Positions 43,963 through 57,756 of a stretch of DNA of 64,000 bases are shown one piece after another (position 1 is the stretch's first letter; each line of letters starts with the position of its first letter). Source of the DNA: Scylla paramamosain (taxonomy: Eukaryota > Arthropoda > Malacostraca > Decapoda > Portunidae); the NCBI RefSeq assembly GCF_035594125.1, contig NW_026973668.1:3976001-4040000 (forward strand), read 5' to 3'. Both the position numbers and the translations under genes were made by a program. Under the pieces are notes generated by a model that was given only the letters and a program-made list of their open reading frames with translations, was not told the origin of the DNA and did no database searches.

Positions 43963-44075
43963 GTCTCTCACTCTCTCTCTCTCTCTCTCTCACTCTCTCT
44001 CTCTCTCACTCTCTCTCTCTCCTTCGTCGTCTCTCTCTCTCTCTCTCTCTCTCAGACACACACACACACACAACA

Positions 44076-44154
<79 letters not shown>

Positions 44155-44160
44155 AGAGAG
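43870..44160. repeat. Imperfect (CT)n followed by (AC)n and (AG)n
   Basis: CT units with repeated single-base breaks at 43870-44052, then AC units to 44151 and a few AG units to 44161. Confidence 0.9.
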
Positions 44161-44234
44161 AGACGGTTTTAGATGTAAGGGTAGTACTACACAGCTAAAT
44201 CGCACCAGATGTGAGGACAAAACACTCTTTTAGG

Positions 44235-45150
44235 GAATTTGGCACCCACTCTCTTCCTATTATCCATCAGTGATCTTCTAAACCAAACTTCTTGTCCTAT
44301 CCACTCCTATGCTGACGATACCACCATGCACTTTCCTATCTCTTTTGTAGAGGTCCAATCCTTCAGGAAGTAAACAGCTCATGCAGGGAAGCCACAGAAT
44401 GCCTGACTTCTGATCTCTGAAATTTCTGATTAGTATTGTTCAGTGCCTCAAAAACTCAATTCCTCCATCTATCAACTTGACACAACCTTCCAGACAACTA
44501 TCCCCTCTTCTTCAGTGATGCTCAACTGCCCCTCCTTTTTCACTGTTCTTTACTTATAATCTAAACTGGAAACCTCACATCTCATCTTTAGCTAAAGCAG
44601 CTTCTATGAAGTTAGGTGTTCAGTGTCATCTCTACCAGTTTTTCTCACTCCCCACCCTCCACCCCAGCTGCTAACTCCATACAGGGATTTTATCTGTCCA
44701 TGTATGGAGTTTCCTTCATATGTATGGGGAGGGGGGCTTCCACTCACACCACTACTTTAGAGAGGGTGGAATCAAAAGCTTTTTATCTCATCAACTCCTC
44801 TCCTCTAACTGACTATCTTCAGCCTCTCTCTCATCACAGCAGTGTTGCAGCTCTTGCAACACTTCTGATCTTGCTAACTGCACACCTCCTCTCTGCAGCC
44901 TAGCTGCACAAGACTTTCTTCTTTTTCTCATCCCTATTCTGTCCACTTCTCTAATGCAAGAGTTAGCCAGCATTCTCAATCATTCATCCCTTTTTCTGGC
45001 AAAGTCTAGAACTCCCTGCCTGCTTCTGTATTTCCTCCTTCCTGTGATTTGAACTCTTTCAAGAGGGAGGTTTCAAGGCACTTATCCTTTATTTTCTTAT
45101 TTTTTTTGTTTATTTATTTATTTATTTTATTTATTTTATTTATTTATTTT

Positions 45151-45189
<39 letters not shown>

Positions 45190-45285
45190 ATATGACATCT
45201 CTATGAGAACTGGAATTAAGTGGATCTTTCTTTTTATTAAAAAATTTTGTTGTCCTTGGCCTGTGGCCCTCTTATACACACACAA
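44235..45285 (+). pseudogene. Decayed LINE family B copy B6
   Basis: Matches the B RT from TLFLLFIND and SYADDTT (gctgacgataccacc near 44310) through the C-terminal region (VESKAFYLINSS near 44770) to the 3' UTR (ttgttgtccttggcctgtggccc near 45250). TTTA and TTTC repeats (45108-45190) have grown inside the 3' UTR, and the tail ends in cacacaca instead of poly(A). Several deletions break the frame. Confidence 0.8.
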
Positions 45286-46766
45286 ATTTATGATGCACAG
45301 GACATGGCAGAGGTTATGAACAATAATTTCAGACCAGTATTTACTGTGGAAGGGGAGTTTGATGCTGGAAGGGATAAGTTGGTGAGGAATATACTAAGTA
45401 TAGTCCCATTCAGTTATGAGGAAATACTTAAGATGATGGAAGAACTCGATATAAATAAAGCATCTGGTCCAGATGGAGTATCAAACTGGATATTGAAGGA
45501 ATATAGAGAACAACTGGCTGATAAAATTCAGTCTAGCAGTGACATAACTATCACAGGGAAGAGTACCGAAAGATTGGAAGAGAGCAAATATTACACCAAT
45601 GTACAAAGAGGGAAATGAGGAAAACCCACTAAATTATAGACCAGTGTCCTTGACTAGTGTTGTATGAAAACTATGCAAAAGAACAATAAAGGAAAGATGG
45701 ATGGAACACTTGGAAAGGAATAAAGTTTTAGTAAATTGTGAATTTGGATTTAGGAGGGGAAGATCATGCTCTATGAACTTATTGTCCTTTTATTCAAGGG
45801 TAGTCGATATTGTGCAGGAGAGAGACGGATGGGTGGATGGTGTCTACTTAGACTTGAAGAAAGTTTTTGACAAAGTACCACACCGAAGATTACTATGGAA
45901 GATAAAAAATTATGGAAAATTTGGAGGAAGACTGCTGGAGTGGATGGAGGATTATCTGGATGATATAGAGATGAGAACTGTAATATAAGACCAAAATTCA
46001 TCTTGGGACCGATAATGTTTGTAATATATGTGAACGACATAAATGAAGAAATAGATAGTTATCTGAATTTATTTGCGGACGATGCTAAGCTGATGAGAAG
46101 GGTAGAAAATGTAAATGACTGTATGGTACTACAAGATGATTTAAATAAGATAAATAGATGGAGTAAATCTTGGGAAATGAAATTCAATTCAAGTAAATGT
46201 AAAGTAATGGAGTTTGGTACGAGTAAGAAAAGAATACGATATCATTATGAGATGGATGGTGTGAAGTTAAAAAGTCAAAAGGGAAAAAGGATTTGAGAGT
46301 AACAGTTACTGAAAATTTGACTCCAGACCAACACATTGATAAAATCACTGGAGAGACGATGAATTTGTTAAAAAGACTAAGAATGGCATTCTCATATTTT
46401 GGATGAAGGAATGATAAAAAGTTGTTGATTTCCATGATAAGACTAAGACTGGAATATGCAGCAGTGGTATGGTCTTCTCATACAAAGAGGAATATTGTAA
46501 AATTAGAAAGAGTACAAAGAGCAGTCACTAAGATGGTTCCAGAGTTAAATAAGTCAATCTATGAAGAGAGATTAAAAATTTTGGAAATTCCTACCCTTGA
46601 AAATCAGAGAGAGAGGAGATTTAATAAACATCTATAGAATGATAAATGGTATGGAAAATGTGGACAAAAATTTTTTTATAAATTTAGACACACACAGTAC
46701 AAGGGAACACAATAAGTTGAAGAAAGTTAACTGTAGAAGAGACATCAAGAAGTATAGTTTCCCTAA
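45286..46766 (+). pseudogene. LINE family A copy A10, RT region
   Basis: Starts before the fingers (FSYEEILKMMEELDINKASGPDG near 45405-45480) and runs through NYRPVSLTSVV, FGFRRGRSCSMNLL, IVQERDGWVDGVYLDLKK (coding sequence caggagagagacgg at 45813), VPHRRLLWKIK, EWMEDYLDDIEMRTV, then ADDAKLMRRVENVND near 46080 and SKCKVMEFGTSKK. The PQG block is missing (jump at about 45990). It is the best preserved A RT in the window and serves as the reference for microsatellite-bearing copies. It stops abruptly at 46766, short of the normal 3' end. Confidence 0.82.
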
Positions 46767-47095
46767 GTCCTGACCCAGAAAAAAACAAATCTAACACACA
46801 GACTGAAAGACCTAAACTTAAGAAACACAAAAAAAAGACATAAAAGTGTACATGCTGTTTATGTTATCTGTAATTTTAAAGTTGCAAAGGCTTCATTTCT
46901 GTTGTAAAGCATAAATAATCTTATGCATAAAAATTGTATTATATATTAAATTTCGCCTTTGGTAGCATTCATTTACTGTGTTTCATTATTCTAGTGAGTT
47001 TATAAATATTTTTTACTGCATAAAGTTGTTTTCATTACCCTTCCTAATTATTACATGTCCAGGAGACTGGTCATGACCAAGAAAATAAAAAAAAT
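46767..47095 (+). other. Possible terminal exon and 3' UTR, tentative
   Basis: After a pyrimidine-rich stretch ending in aag, a frame of about 25 codons (rich in lysine, PKLKKHKKKT at the end) reaches TAA near 46842. It is followed by AT-rich sequence with AATAAA at about 47083. It could be the last exon of a + strand gene, perhaps the same gene as 27323-27460, but the family resemblance is only a basic tail, so this may be chance. Confidence 0.2.
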
Positions 47096-47215
47096 AAGTC
47101 AGGAGATTTCAGCAAGGTGAAAAATGGATGAGAATGTGCTCCATTTTGGACAGTCAAATAATTTTAAGTAGTCAGAGGACTTAGTTGAGAGATACACAGT
47201 GTACAAAGTATAAAG
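47096..47215 (-). pseudogene. Small LINE family B endonuclease fragment
   Basis: On the - strand the frame gives YLSTKSSDYLKLFD and HLAEIS, matching the B block [14 protein letters not shown] and [10 protein letters not shown]. Both sides are lost. Confidence 0.7.
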
Positions 47216-47289
47216 AAAATAAATTTGAAACTCCAAGTCTTCTGTGCAATACATACCAGGACCGTCTCCCCCCACCAAAAAAAAGGGCA

Positions 47290-48175
47290 CAAGGCACAAA
47301 ACTTTCACATTCACACCATTCTCTTAGGCCTTTGGCCCCTGATGTAGAAAAAAGTACTCCAGCTGATCAGTCCAGTTTGATCCAAAACAAGGCTCCTTCA
47401 CAGGAAATACTTTCCCTACCACATATGATTTCCCTCACCTGCGTAGCTCCTTTGGAGGTTGCAGGGCCATCATTCCTCATACACTCACAATTGCTCTCCA
47501 TTTGCTTCTTATGCACAATCATTCTGCTATGCTCCAGTGTCAGTCCTCTTCTCTCCTTTTTGCTGTCTCTCATGGCCTACCTCACAAGTTCACACCTCTC
47601 ACACTTGATCTTACTATCTTCTTCATCAGCCTATCACCTTTAATTTTCTCTTAACATACCCATACCATCTCAGCACACATTGCTCTCCCTGTCCTGCCAA
47701 GTCTCTTCCAACACCCATTCTCCTCATTTTTTTTCATTTCTTTCTATCCATCCATTACATTCAATCTCTTCTTGTCAGCTACTTACATACTCCAAGTTTT
47801 ACCACCATACAGTGCAGTAGGCAGGCACTACTATCCCTTCATACAGTACTCTCTTTACATACATTTCAATTGCCCTACTTTCAAAGTCTATTCATAGCTC
47901 CTAACACTTTTCAGCCTTCTTTTACCTTAGTTCTAACCTCTGTCTCTACTACTCCCTTCACTGCTATTGTAGATACAAGATATTCGAAGCAATCTACCTC
48001 TTCCAATTCCTCACTATTCAACAGCTGCATCTCAGGTGCACCTCATTAACTTACTCTTTCCTGCATTAACTTTTAGTTTCCTTCTCTTACACACCAGTCC
48101 AAACCTCTCTACTAGCCTAGTTAACTTCTCTGTATCTTCCACTAGTGCTGTCTTATTTACAAACAATAATTGATT
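47290..48175 (-). pseudogene. LINE family D RT C-terminal fragment
   Basis: On the - strand near 48150 the block LFVNKTALVEDTEKL corresponds to the LFADDTALV active-site region of LINE RTs, with the aspartates lost. Downstream, VKRVLYEGIVVPTALYGGKTWSM (complement of 47800-47870) and a C-terminal MRDSKKERRG region near 47560 fit the tail of RTE/Proto-type RTs. Heavily mutated; the clade is uncertain. Confidence 0.6.
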
Positions 48176-48215
48176 GATTCATTTTAACTGTAATGGCACT
48201 GCTAAGGATAGGGAC

Positions 48216-49733
48216 TTAAGGGGAAGCTCCACCAAAATAGAACTAAATTTCACCTTTCCAACATTTTTTTTTTTTAAGTTATCCTGAAAAATAGCTGACC
48301 ACTGCGTTTTCTGTGGAAGTTTGGCAGCCTTACGTCAATTCTTTCCCTGTCAACTAAATTGATTTGCAATAGAAATTTTGAAGCCCCCACCTTTGCAGAA
48401 ATCCACATTTTCTATTCAGTACTGTTATGTTTTATTTTGCCATCTTTTGATTTTTCCCTTTTTTTTTTTTTTTTTCTTTTTACATTTTTATACAAAGTGT
48501 GTCATCATACATCTACTAGCTACATACAGCTGCTAGAAGTGGTGTGACTATGAGAGTTGGGAGCCTCCCCGAGTCACAGGCAGTATGACCTGTTTGAGGC
48601 ATTTTCCCAGCATTTTTTCAAGACTCCTTGTACTCCAGCAACATAGGACGGCCCTCCAAGAAGCTGCTGCATGGGAGGAGTGCTTCAAGGAATTGACTGA
48701 AGCACAATGAAGATATGAAGTCATGACTTGTCAGTCAGTCATATCATGAGCCACCACCACTTGCTCACATTCACCCTCACCCTTGTCTACATCTGCTCCT
48801 CCAACACCTACACTTGCTCCTGCAATACCTTCTACATCTGCTCCTCCAACACCTACATCTGGTGCTGCAACATCTTCTACATCTGCTCCTGCTCTCCCTG
48901 AAGACTGCTGCTGCCAAGACATGTCACTGCTGATGCATCTTGGGTTTGGTGCATCTGTGCACACTTTGGAAGGTTTAGACACTCAAGAGACCAAAAGAAA
49001 AAGCTCCAGGGAAAAAGAGAAAGAAGCAAGAAGCTCCCATAGAAGCATACGTGCCAAGAGACTTAAGTAAGTAAGTAAGGAATATTATGGTGATATTATC
49101 CTTGTCATTCATAAATAAAACTAAGTTGGAATCAAATTTGTTTTCTACCCTGTAAAATCCTATAAAAATCATAATTTTTCTACAGTAACTGTATCTAAAC
49201 ACAAAAATTACTATATCTCAAAACTGCAATTATTGTACTTTGGTGGAAAATGACTCCATTAGTTTTCAACATAACAAAAAAACAACATGCTGAAAGACGA
49301 ATGGACGGTAAACATTCTACTTGTATGTTTTTTTCCTAACTGAACAAACACTGCTGTTATGATTTATTGCAGTAATAAAAAAAGGGAGAATTCTGGGATA
49401 CATAAAACTGTAATCTTAAGAATTTTTTTTTACAACAATGTTGAGGCATATAAAAAAAACTGTACAAGCAATTTTCTGGGTTTCATGAGGAAAACTACCC
49501 AATATCATAGAAATTGAGTGAACATACATGCTCCCATTTCTGTTTTTAGCTCTTCTCTTATAAACTACAAAAGAAAACCTTTAAAATTTTTCTGCAAAAA
49601 CTACTTAAGCTATTATGATGAAACTTGCAGATCTTATTCCTTATACTAAAGTCATCAAAGAAAAAAATACCCAGGAATAATTAGATTAATATGAATGTTT
49701 CTTCCACTAGTACCAGGCAGCGCCTCCCCTTAT
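48216..49733 (+). mobile_element. Possible TTAA-type DNA element with an unknown repeat-bearing protein relic
   Basis: A left edge TTAA-GGGGAAGCTCCACC and a right edge whose complement reads GGGGAGGCGCTGCC followed by TTAT suggest inverted ends (10 of 14 matching) and a TTAA target, as in piggyBac or Kolobok elements. Inside, a + frame (about 48550-49070, broken by stops near 48705 and 48747) contains WEPPRVTGSM, AAAWEECFKEL, proline/threonine repeats and a basic tail. A 45-base unit (STSAPPTPTLAPAIP) is repeated about 2.4 times at 48786-48895. I do not recognise the protein, and no DDE motif is visible. Confidence 0.35.
48786..48895 (+). repeat. 45-base tandem repeat
   Basis: Two full units and a partial third of tctacatctgctcctccaac-type sequence; the first two differ at a few positions. 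Read in frame it gives a 15-residue serine, threonine and proline-rich repeat. Confidence 0.8.
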
Positions 49734-50880
49734 CTGAGCAGATAGTCGAGTAGGCAGGCTTGGTCAATCTGAAGATTTAAGGTTGTTTTGGGATGCCTGT
49801 GCAACAACCAGCATGATGGTAGCAGGAAGAGGGGGCGCACATATTACTTGCTGGCAGTCCAAGCAGTCCACTCTCTGGCCTTCACATGACGCCACTTCGC
49901 CACACCAAATTCCTGCTCTGCTTTGGCTATTTTGCCACCAACTCACACCACCACATACTCACATGGACACACACTTATACACCCTAAAGGCACATTGCTA
50001 ACAATATTATATACTATACATATATCATTGTTTTTTATTGTACTAAACTGAATTTTCAATATGTCTGTGTTCGAATTGGAGAACCACATTCAAATTGGAA
50101 GTCAAAGTTTGTTTGCCAACCCTGTTTGAATTGGAAGTTGTTCGAACTGAAGGACATTCAAATCATTAGGTATGACTGTATTTCCAAAAGAATAATGATT
50201 TAATGATGATGGGCATCATTATCAATTTAGGTATAACAACCCACCTTAAAGAGTGGGTTAACCTGCAAGGATCCAAAATCAGACATCCAAACTCCTGGAC
50301 CCAAGCTTTTATGAGCCTTCCCTGAATGTGGCACATTCAGTTAGAGTCAAGTTTCAGTAGCAGTCACACTCTAGATCTCACACAAAGCAGTCATTCTGCT
50401 ATTACTCAGCTAGTACTCCAGGCAGAAATTCCACCCAAAACTCTAGGTATACAATACACAGGCCTATGTACTATAAAATAAGCAAACTGCAAAGCCATAG
50501 GTTCGCCCCCTATACAAGGTAAATCCATAATATGCAACCTGGGCTTGACATCAGTGCATGTTGATACCAAGTTCCCAAATTGCTTCTTTGAACTGGACTC
50601 TTGCTGGTGACTCAACTCATGCCCAGTGTATGTGTCCCTAAACCCATCTCTGCATGTCACTAAGTGCACTGCAGAATGACAAAGGCCACACATGAATAAC
50701 TCCGTGCAGTATATCTGGCAATGGTACATTGGTTTATGCACTTCATCCCATACAAATACAAAGCTTATCAACAACAATTAATATAATATTCTGATTTGTT
50801 TTACCATCTCAATAAAAATGTAAAAATGGAGGATCCAAAGAAGTTAAAATTAATCAGAGGTGAGTGATGAGATTAGGGAT
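49734..50880. other. No recognised gene; possible MITE fragment near 50060-50180
   Basis: The stretch around 50070-50175 has several ttcgaattgga-like words and ends aggtatgactgta, reminiscent of the inner parts and end of pogo-like MITEs. The partner end was not found. Otherwise nothing recognisable. Confidence 0.4.
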
Positions 50881-52974
50881 GCTAGTAAGGAAAGAAACAG
50901 ACCAAATATGGTGTGCAAGCAGTTGAGAAAGAGGAGGCTGTAAGTGAGTACCAGAATGCATGGACAGCATATGAGTCAGCAGGGTGATAAAGTGAAAGAT
51001 AATAAATGCCAAATTTAAGTGTAAGAGAAGTGCGATTCAAGGGAAGGAAAGGTGTTGAAGGTGGATGGGAATGGTACAGATTCCTTAGGGATGAGGGAAT
51101 GCCTGACAATGAAAATGTGGAGAGCCTAAAGGTGAATGGGGCTTTGGTGACAGATAAGGAAGAAATGAGATAGACAATAAGAGTATTGGGGAAAAGATTG
51201 AGAAAATGGTGTGACACTGAAGAGCAAGAATGTGGTGAACTGAATGAAAGAATTAGCAGGAAGTGGAAAAATGTGTGAAAAGGCAAAAGAATGGGAAGGC
51301 AACAGGGCTAGATGAGATCATTTATGAGATGTACAAAAATGAAGGAGAAATTGTGATTGATAGGATGACTGTTATTTAATCAAGTGTGGGAACAGGAAGG
51401 TGCCGAAAATGTTGAATGAATGCAGGATGACTCTGTTGCATAAGGGAGGATACAAGAGTGAGAATAAGTTGAAAAATTACAGGTCAATTGCATTAGTGAA
51501 CAGTTGGTAGTCTTTAGTGCAATGTTGAATGAGAGATTGTGTAAATGGATTGAGAGAGCTGGACTGTTAGGTGAAGAATAGAATGGGTTTCGTTTAGACA
51601 GAGAGCAGAGGATAACATGTTTGTGGTGAATGTAATGATTGAGAGAAAGAAAGATGGTAGTATATTGTACATAAGTTTTATAGACACAGAGAAAGTTTAT
51701 GATAGAGTGAATAGAGATATGCTAGCTAGAATCTTAAAGAAGATTGGGTTAAGTACAAACAACATAGTGCAAAGTATGTATGTGGACTACAGAGCTAAAT
51801 ACAGACTAGGAGATATAGAAATAGACTGGGTGAGGAGTCAGGCAAGGATGGATTTTATCACCAATCCTTTTTAGGTTGTATACAGAAGAGTTAGCAACTA
51901 GAATGAGAAGAATGAATGCAGGAGTGAGTGTGGGAAATGCTTTTTTTATGTAGATGATGTAGTGATTATGAGTGAATCAGGAGATGAGCTCCAAAGTTTG
52001 TTTGATGTTGTAGATAGGTATGGAAGGGACTTTGGTGTGAGATTTACCAATGAGAAAAGTAAGATGATGATAGTGGATAGATCAGAGGATGAGAGAAATT
52101 CAGTGTGGAGACTGGGTGGGAATGGGTTGCAACAGATAGATGTGGATGTGGATGAGTCTGAATGGTTGTGAGAAGGCAAAAGAATAAAAAGATAAGCATG
52201 GTGAACCAGTAGGTGGGCCAACTAGGAAGTGCAGCAAGGATGAGAACAAGTAAATATGAGGTGCTGCAAGAAGTTTGGAAGAGCCTGGCTGTTTCAACCA
52301 TTATGTATGGTATGGATGTGATTGCTTGGAATGAGAAAGAATCAGATAAATCAGAAGTACGACAGATGGCACTTAATCTACCAAAGTATGCAATGATAGA
52401 GACTTTGAGAGGAGACATGGGCTGGAGTACTTTAGAGACAAGTAAAGGCAACCATGGGGTACAAAGGTAGATTAGAGTGAATGGATGATGCAAGATTAGT
52501 GAGAAAGGTGCTTCTATGGAATATCAGGAGTAGCAGGTGGGGAAAGAGGTGTGTTAAGATGATAGTCAAGAGCAGGGATGGGGTGAATACAAGAACTGTG
52601 TATTCAGATACGAATATGAATACTTCATATTTATATGAATATGAATGCACTGAAATACTGATAACTTGAATACAAATATGAATACTTCATGAGAGTATTT
52701 GTGAATGCATTCATGACTACTTTTCATTGAAAATAACTTTTTCATGTAGGTAGCTTGGCAATGAGCGTAATATGGTACTAAAGTTATTCAACAGTAAAAT
52801 ATCATGAACTTATAATTGATGCCAGTATTCTGTACATGTTTATCACGCCTAGACATATTTATTTTCCAAAATTTTCACGTATGTATCTGGGCTGTACTGA
52901 AAGAAACACAACAAAATACCTATGTCAAATTATAATAGCCAAGTCTTTTCTAGTATCTGGCTGCAGATCTCACT

Positions 52975-52979
<5 letters not shown>

Positions 52980-53063
<84 letters not shown>
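52980..53063. repeat. (TA)n array inside the hAT-type MITE
   Basis: About 42 units just outside the left arm of the palindrome. Confidence 0.95.
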
Positions 53064-53066
<3 letters not shown>

Positions 53067-53068
53067 AA

Positions 53069-53363
<295 letters not shown>

Positions 53364-54170
53364 CTGCATATTATTCAAAGAATACAAATATTTTTCCCAA
53401 GTATTTGAAAACAAATGCAAATACTTTGATGTTAGGTGACAAATATTCGAATATGGATACAAATACACCCAAATACTGTATTCAAATGTATTTGAATATG
53501 AATACCCCATCCCTGGTCAAGAGTGGCCTGGAAACTAGTTCAGCTTTTCAGGGGAGGCATGTTGAGAGTGACTGGAGTATGATCGTTAGAAATGGAGAGG
53601 TCTTAGAATGGGATATAAGAAACTGGAAATATGAGATAGAGTAGTAAAGCATGTGGGACTGAGTGAATGGAGGAATAAGATGAAAAAAAAAAAGAGTACT
53701 TTGGAGTAGTATAGAGAGAAAGAGGCCCAAGTCTATGAAAAGTGGTATGAGGGAAGCCTGGTTGGTGATCTCTTCTGAATAAGAACACAGTGTATGGATA
53801 TGAATGCAAGGAGTTACAGATGATCTGAGTCACCACAGCAAAGTGTGCCAGATGTGTGACATGGGAGAGGGTGAGTATATGGTGGTGGTGTGTGTGAAGT
53901 ATGCCAGAGACAGGGATGAGATGATGCAAGTAGTGCTGAGGGAGTTGGGGTATGTCAGAGTGGAAAAGACAGGAAGGGAATGGATGGTGTTACTGTGTTG
54001 GTGCTGGAACTGTCAGGAGAGACAAATGAAAGGATGATTGAGGCTGTGAAAGTGTTCCTGGAGAAAATGTGGCATGCTAAGTGTAGGAACTAAGGGTGTG
54101 GTAGATGCTGTCTGTCTTTCTGTTTGTTGTTCTTTCCCCTACAAGAGTGCTGATGCAAAGGCCTGGCTCT

Positions 54171-55980
54171 GAAGGAATCCGGAGCCACCTGTGGAATCAA
54201 GAATCAAGATCAGGGACCATCATTACTACCTTCAGAAAGGATTTAAATATATTCATGCGCTCTGTTGATATGCATGAAATAAAAGAGAAACAAGCAACCA
54301 TAAAAGCCACACTAGTGAAAAATAACAGTAACAATGAGAAAATATATGTACTTTTTGATCAGGTTCATCTGCAGGAGGAAATGGTGGAGGATAAATTGTC
54401 ATGGGGACAAATAGGAAGGAAAAATTAAAATAAAGAAGATAATATAATTCAAATAACAATCATGTAAAATTACTTTATAACATAGCCTAAAGGAAAGATG
54501 AGGCCTATAAATAGATTAATATCTTTATGGATTCATAAATAAAACATTATATATGTTTTTGAGAACAATAAGACTTTAGAACAAAAATATTAAGTGAAAT
54601 TGTAAGCTAGAAGTTAACAAATTAGATGTTGTTATATTGAGATGAGGAGGGCAGGCACGGGGGAATACCATCCTCCCTCCCTATCAATAAGGAAAACCCA
54701 GGAAAACAATGTTCCCAGCTTTTGTTATGCCAATCACAAAAAAAAAAAAAAAATCCTTGTCACAAGATGTTGTAGATTAAGTGGAAGCATGTAAGAGCTG
54801 ATAACTCTATGTAATTCTGGAGAAATTTTGAGTTTAGTATTTGAATCCCAGATTTATCAATCAATCATGTTAGATTCTCTCAGTACATGGGACCATTTGT
54901 GAAAATGTTTAACAACCATTTAAGGGTAGAGAAAGGTGTTAAACTTTTAGGGACAATGCAGAAAAGTTATTCCAAGTTATGTGGAAGAACTACTTAGTAA
55001 TGTGATGCAGTACTATAAAAGACTTACCACAAGATTTCAACTCAAATGCTAATCGACCTTCGTTGTCCGCAGGTATGTACATCACACCCAGAGAATCTTG
55101 TATTTTTTGAAGATGGATCATATGAAAATACTCATTGGTGTCTATTATAAAATAATTACTTGTTCATATGAAAATAACTAATTGTGAGTATTATAAAAGA
55201 ATTATGTGAGATGCTAACCAACCCTTGTTGACCACAGAGAAGAATGTAAATTCCCTTTGCCAGTTAATTGTTATTATTTCAGGGGGGAAAATAAAAAATT
55301 TAGGATGTAAACAGACAGAGTGATAATCTATTAGACAAAACACCAGTAATACACACACATTTGGATGTAACACCTACACAACTAGGATACTATTTACCAA
55401 AAATTAAGGTAACCCTTCCTGAGGCACACTCAAATTAATCATTATAACTCATACATTTAAATTTTTCTCATGAACTGATTAGTGCATTCTCATTTTCCCA
55501 GTAAAGGGGTCCCACAACTCCAAGGTAACAGAGCTATTTAGTAGATATATCATTGTTTATTCAAAGAAAGAAAAATTATATGAAACTTTCATTTATTTAG
55601 ATACATACATCAAATAAAAATTAATCTGGTTATCTTGGGATTTTCCAATGCCCTACAGACCTCCAGCTAATTAATAAAACATGCTACCATAGCACAAAGT
55701 TAACTGTATTAGGCAGAAACCCAAGGCTGGTGCCAGCTACTTTTCTTTAATCTTAACAACAAAATAGACAAAACATTAAACAAAATTACTATCAAACTTC
55801 AACTTTAGATTAATAATACTAATTAAAACAAAGAAAATAAAAATCAAAGAAAACCCCCATGACAATACTGTATGAAGAAGGAATTAATGAAATCCTTGCC
55901 AACCTAGAAATCATTAAAAAAAAAAAAAAAAGCCTAAAAAAAAAAAAAAGATTTACTTATAAACTGCTCAAACTAAATTT
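54171..55980. other. AT-rich sequence with no recognised feature
   Basis: No RT block, exon with good splice sites, or terminal repeat found. Poly(A)-like runs occur at about 54740 and 55918. Confidence 0.45.
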
Positions 55981-57756
55981 ACCCTTTCTCAATGACAACG
56001 ACTAGGTCGTTAGAGTTTTGGGATATGTATGAATGTTCCATCCACTAGAACAAAGACCTAATGGGCATCCAAAAACTCGCCTACCTAAGGGTCAGTTAGA
56101 GAGAGAGAGATACCACAATTAATATCAGTGTTTAAACTTGAGGCATATAATTATGAACCTGCCATTCAACTACTGAAGGATACTTATGGCAGGGAAGATA
56201 GAATTAGCTACCCAGTTTGCAGGGGCTTAACTATAACATTACCAGCCTCAAACAATTTATTTCCAAATATGAAAGTCTCTAGAAGTCCTTAAATGCTCAT
56301 GATATTAGAAATGATATGTGCTCAGTATTCTTCCTATATTACCTGTCAGTTTCCTTAAGAGAAAATATAAAAAAAGAGCTGCAGGAACAAGTCTTGAATA
56401 TAGAGGAGGTTTTAAATTGCTTAAGAAATTAGATATGCACTATAGAGTGTAGTCCACCCACGGCTGAGAAGGAAATTGAATATTACAATGTAAACAGCTT
56501 TAGCATCGAGCAACAAAAAGAAGAAAAAAACTAAATCCCAGTGTAAGCTATGCTAGGGATAGAGTCATTCAAGGTTCAAATGCCATAAAAGACCCCAACA
56601 ACAAAGACCCCAACTGTGTAATGGGTGCTTGGACCCTGGATGTGGCAACAAAGGCTGTACCAATCCCACCCTCACCAAATGTAAGTTTTGTGAAAAAACA
56701 CTATTATGCCTTTTAACTAAAACCTAAAACAACAAACAACAAACTGATACCAAGGCAAGGGAGACAATAACACTAGTTGTGACAACTCCCAAGGAGAGGA
56801 CCATATTACTTACCCTAATGTTACCCGTAATAGGAACGGGAGGTAAAATAATAAAATTAGGGGGGCTCTCCTCGACTAGTATTTACAGAAGATCTTTGTG
56901 CTCCAGTCCCCTTTGTCACTGATAAAGCATAAAATAACTGGCAAGGAAAAATTAAAATTACAGGGATTGACAGATAGCAGAACAAGTCAGGAATATAACA
57001 TAGCTTCTGTATCTTATAAATATAAAGGGAAGGAATACTCCTTAAAGCTTGTAGTAGTAAAGCAAATGCCTCAACAAGTAGCTCATAGAGGACTAAGTAA
57101 AGATCTAGCTAGATTGGAGAGACTAGGTTGCATGTTAACTGATCCCAACACCATAAAAGATAAAATTTCTAATCCTTACTACAATTTAGTCAATCCTGGT
57201 TATGAAAGGGAGGGTACAATAGTTCTGTTACCCACCATATGTGGATATGCCCTGAGTTGCACATATAAAAATAAGGATAACAATCATGCTCAGGTGGAGG
57301 TAATCTCATTGCTAAAACTAGCAGTTAGCCCAGTAGAAGAGAAATTCAGTAACCCAGATTATTGACCACGTCAGACAAATTTTGATAAACTCTGGGAATC
57401 AGACCATATTGGGATGTTATCTAATAAAAATAACCCAAGAAACTGAGGATATCATCAAGCTATATGGAAAATCCATAACATATGATAATAAAAAAAATAA
57501 TAAATACTGTGTCTGTCTGCCCTGGAGGGAAAACAAGGTCCAACAACCAAGAAATTTCAGCTTAGCATTAGGTAGGTTAAGAAGCTTTCAAAACATCTTT
57601 ATTAAAAACCAGATTATTTTAACCAGTATTCTAAGGTGATTGTTGATTAGATAAACAGGGATTTCATAGAGAGAGTGGATCCATATAATGATAACCACCA
57701 TGGTATTCACTATTTACTACATCATAGGTTAAGAAGTAAGAATATTTTATGGTTGT
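55981..57756 (+). pseudogene. BEL/Pao retrotransposon gag to RT start, truncated by an LTR
   Basis: Gag-type blocks appear at 56020-56210 (LEFWDMYECSIH, LAYLRVSLE, YNYEPAIQLLKDTYG), with a cysteine-rich stretch (GCLDPGCGNKGC, CKFCEK) near 56640-56700. A protease/linker frame of 155 residues follows at 56898-57365 (YNIASVSYKYKGKEY, LARLERLGCML, NTIKDK). Next come KLWESDHIGML near 57390 and CVCLPWRENK with NFSLALGRLRS near 57510-57590, and finally FIERVDPYND near 57665. These are the signature blocks of BEL/Pao pol before the RT core. Several frameshifts are present. The RT core is missing because the sequence ends exactly at the gypsy LTR at 57757. No 5' LTR was identified. Confidence 0.75.

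Noticed and set aside
50490..50530. ggttcgccccc, similar to a tRNA B box
   Set aside because: No A box at the right distance, no acceptor stem and no repeat elsewhere, so neither a tRNA nor a SINE can be supported.
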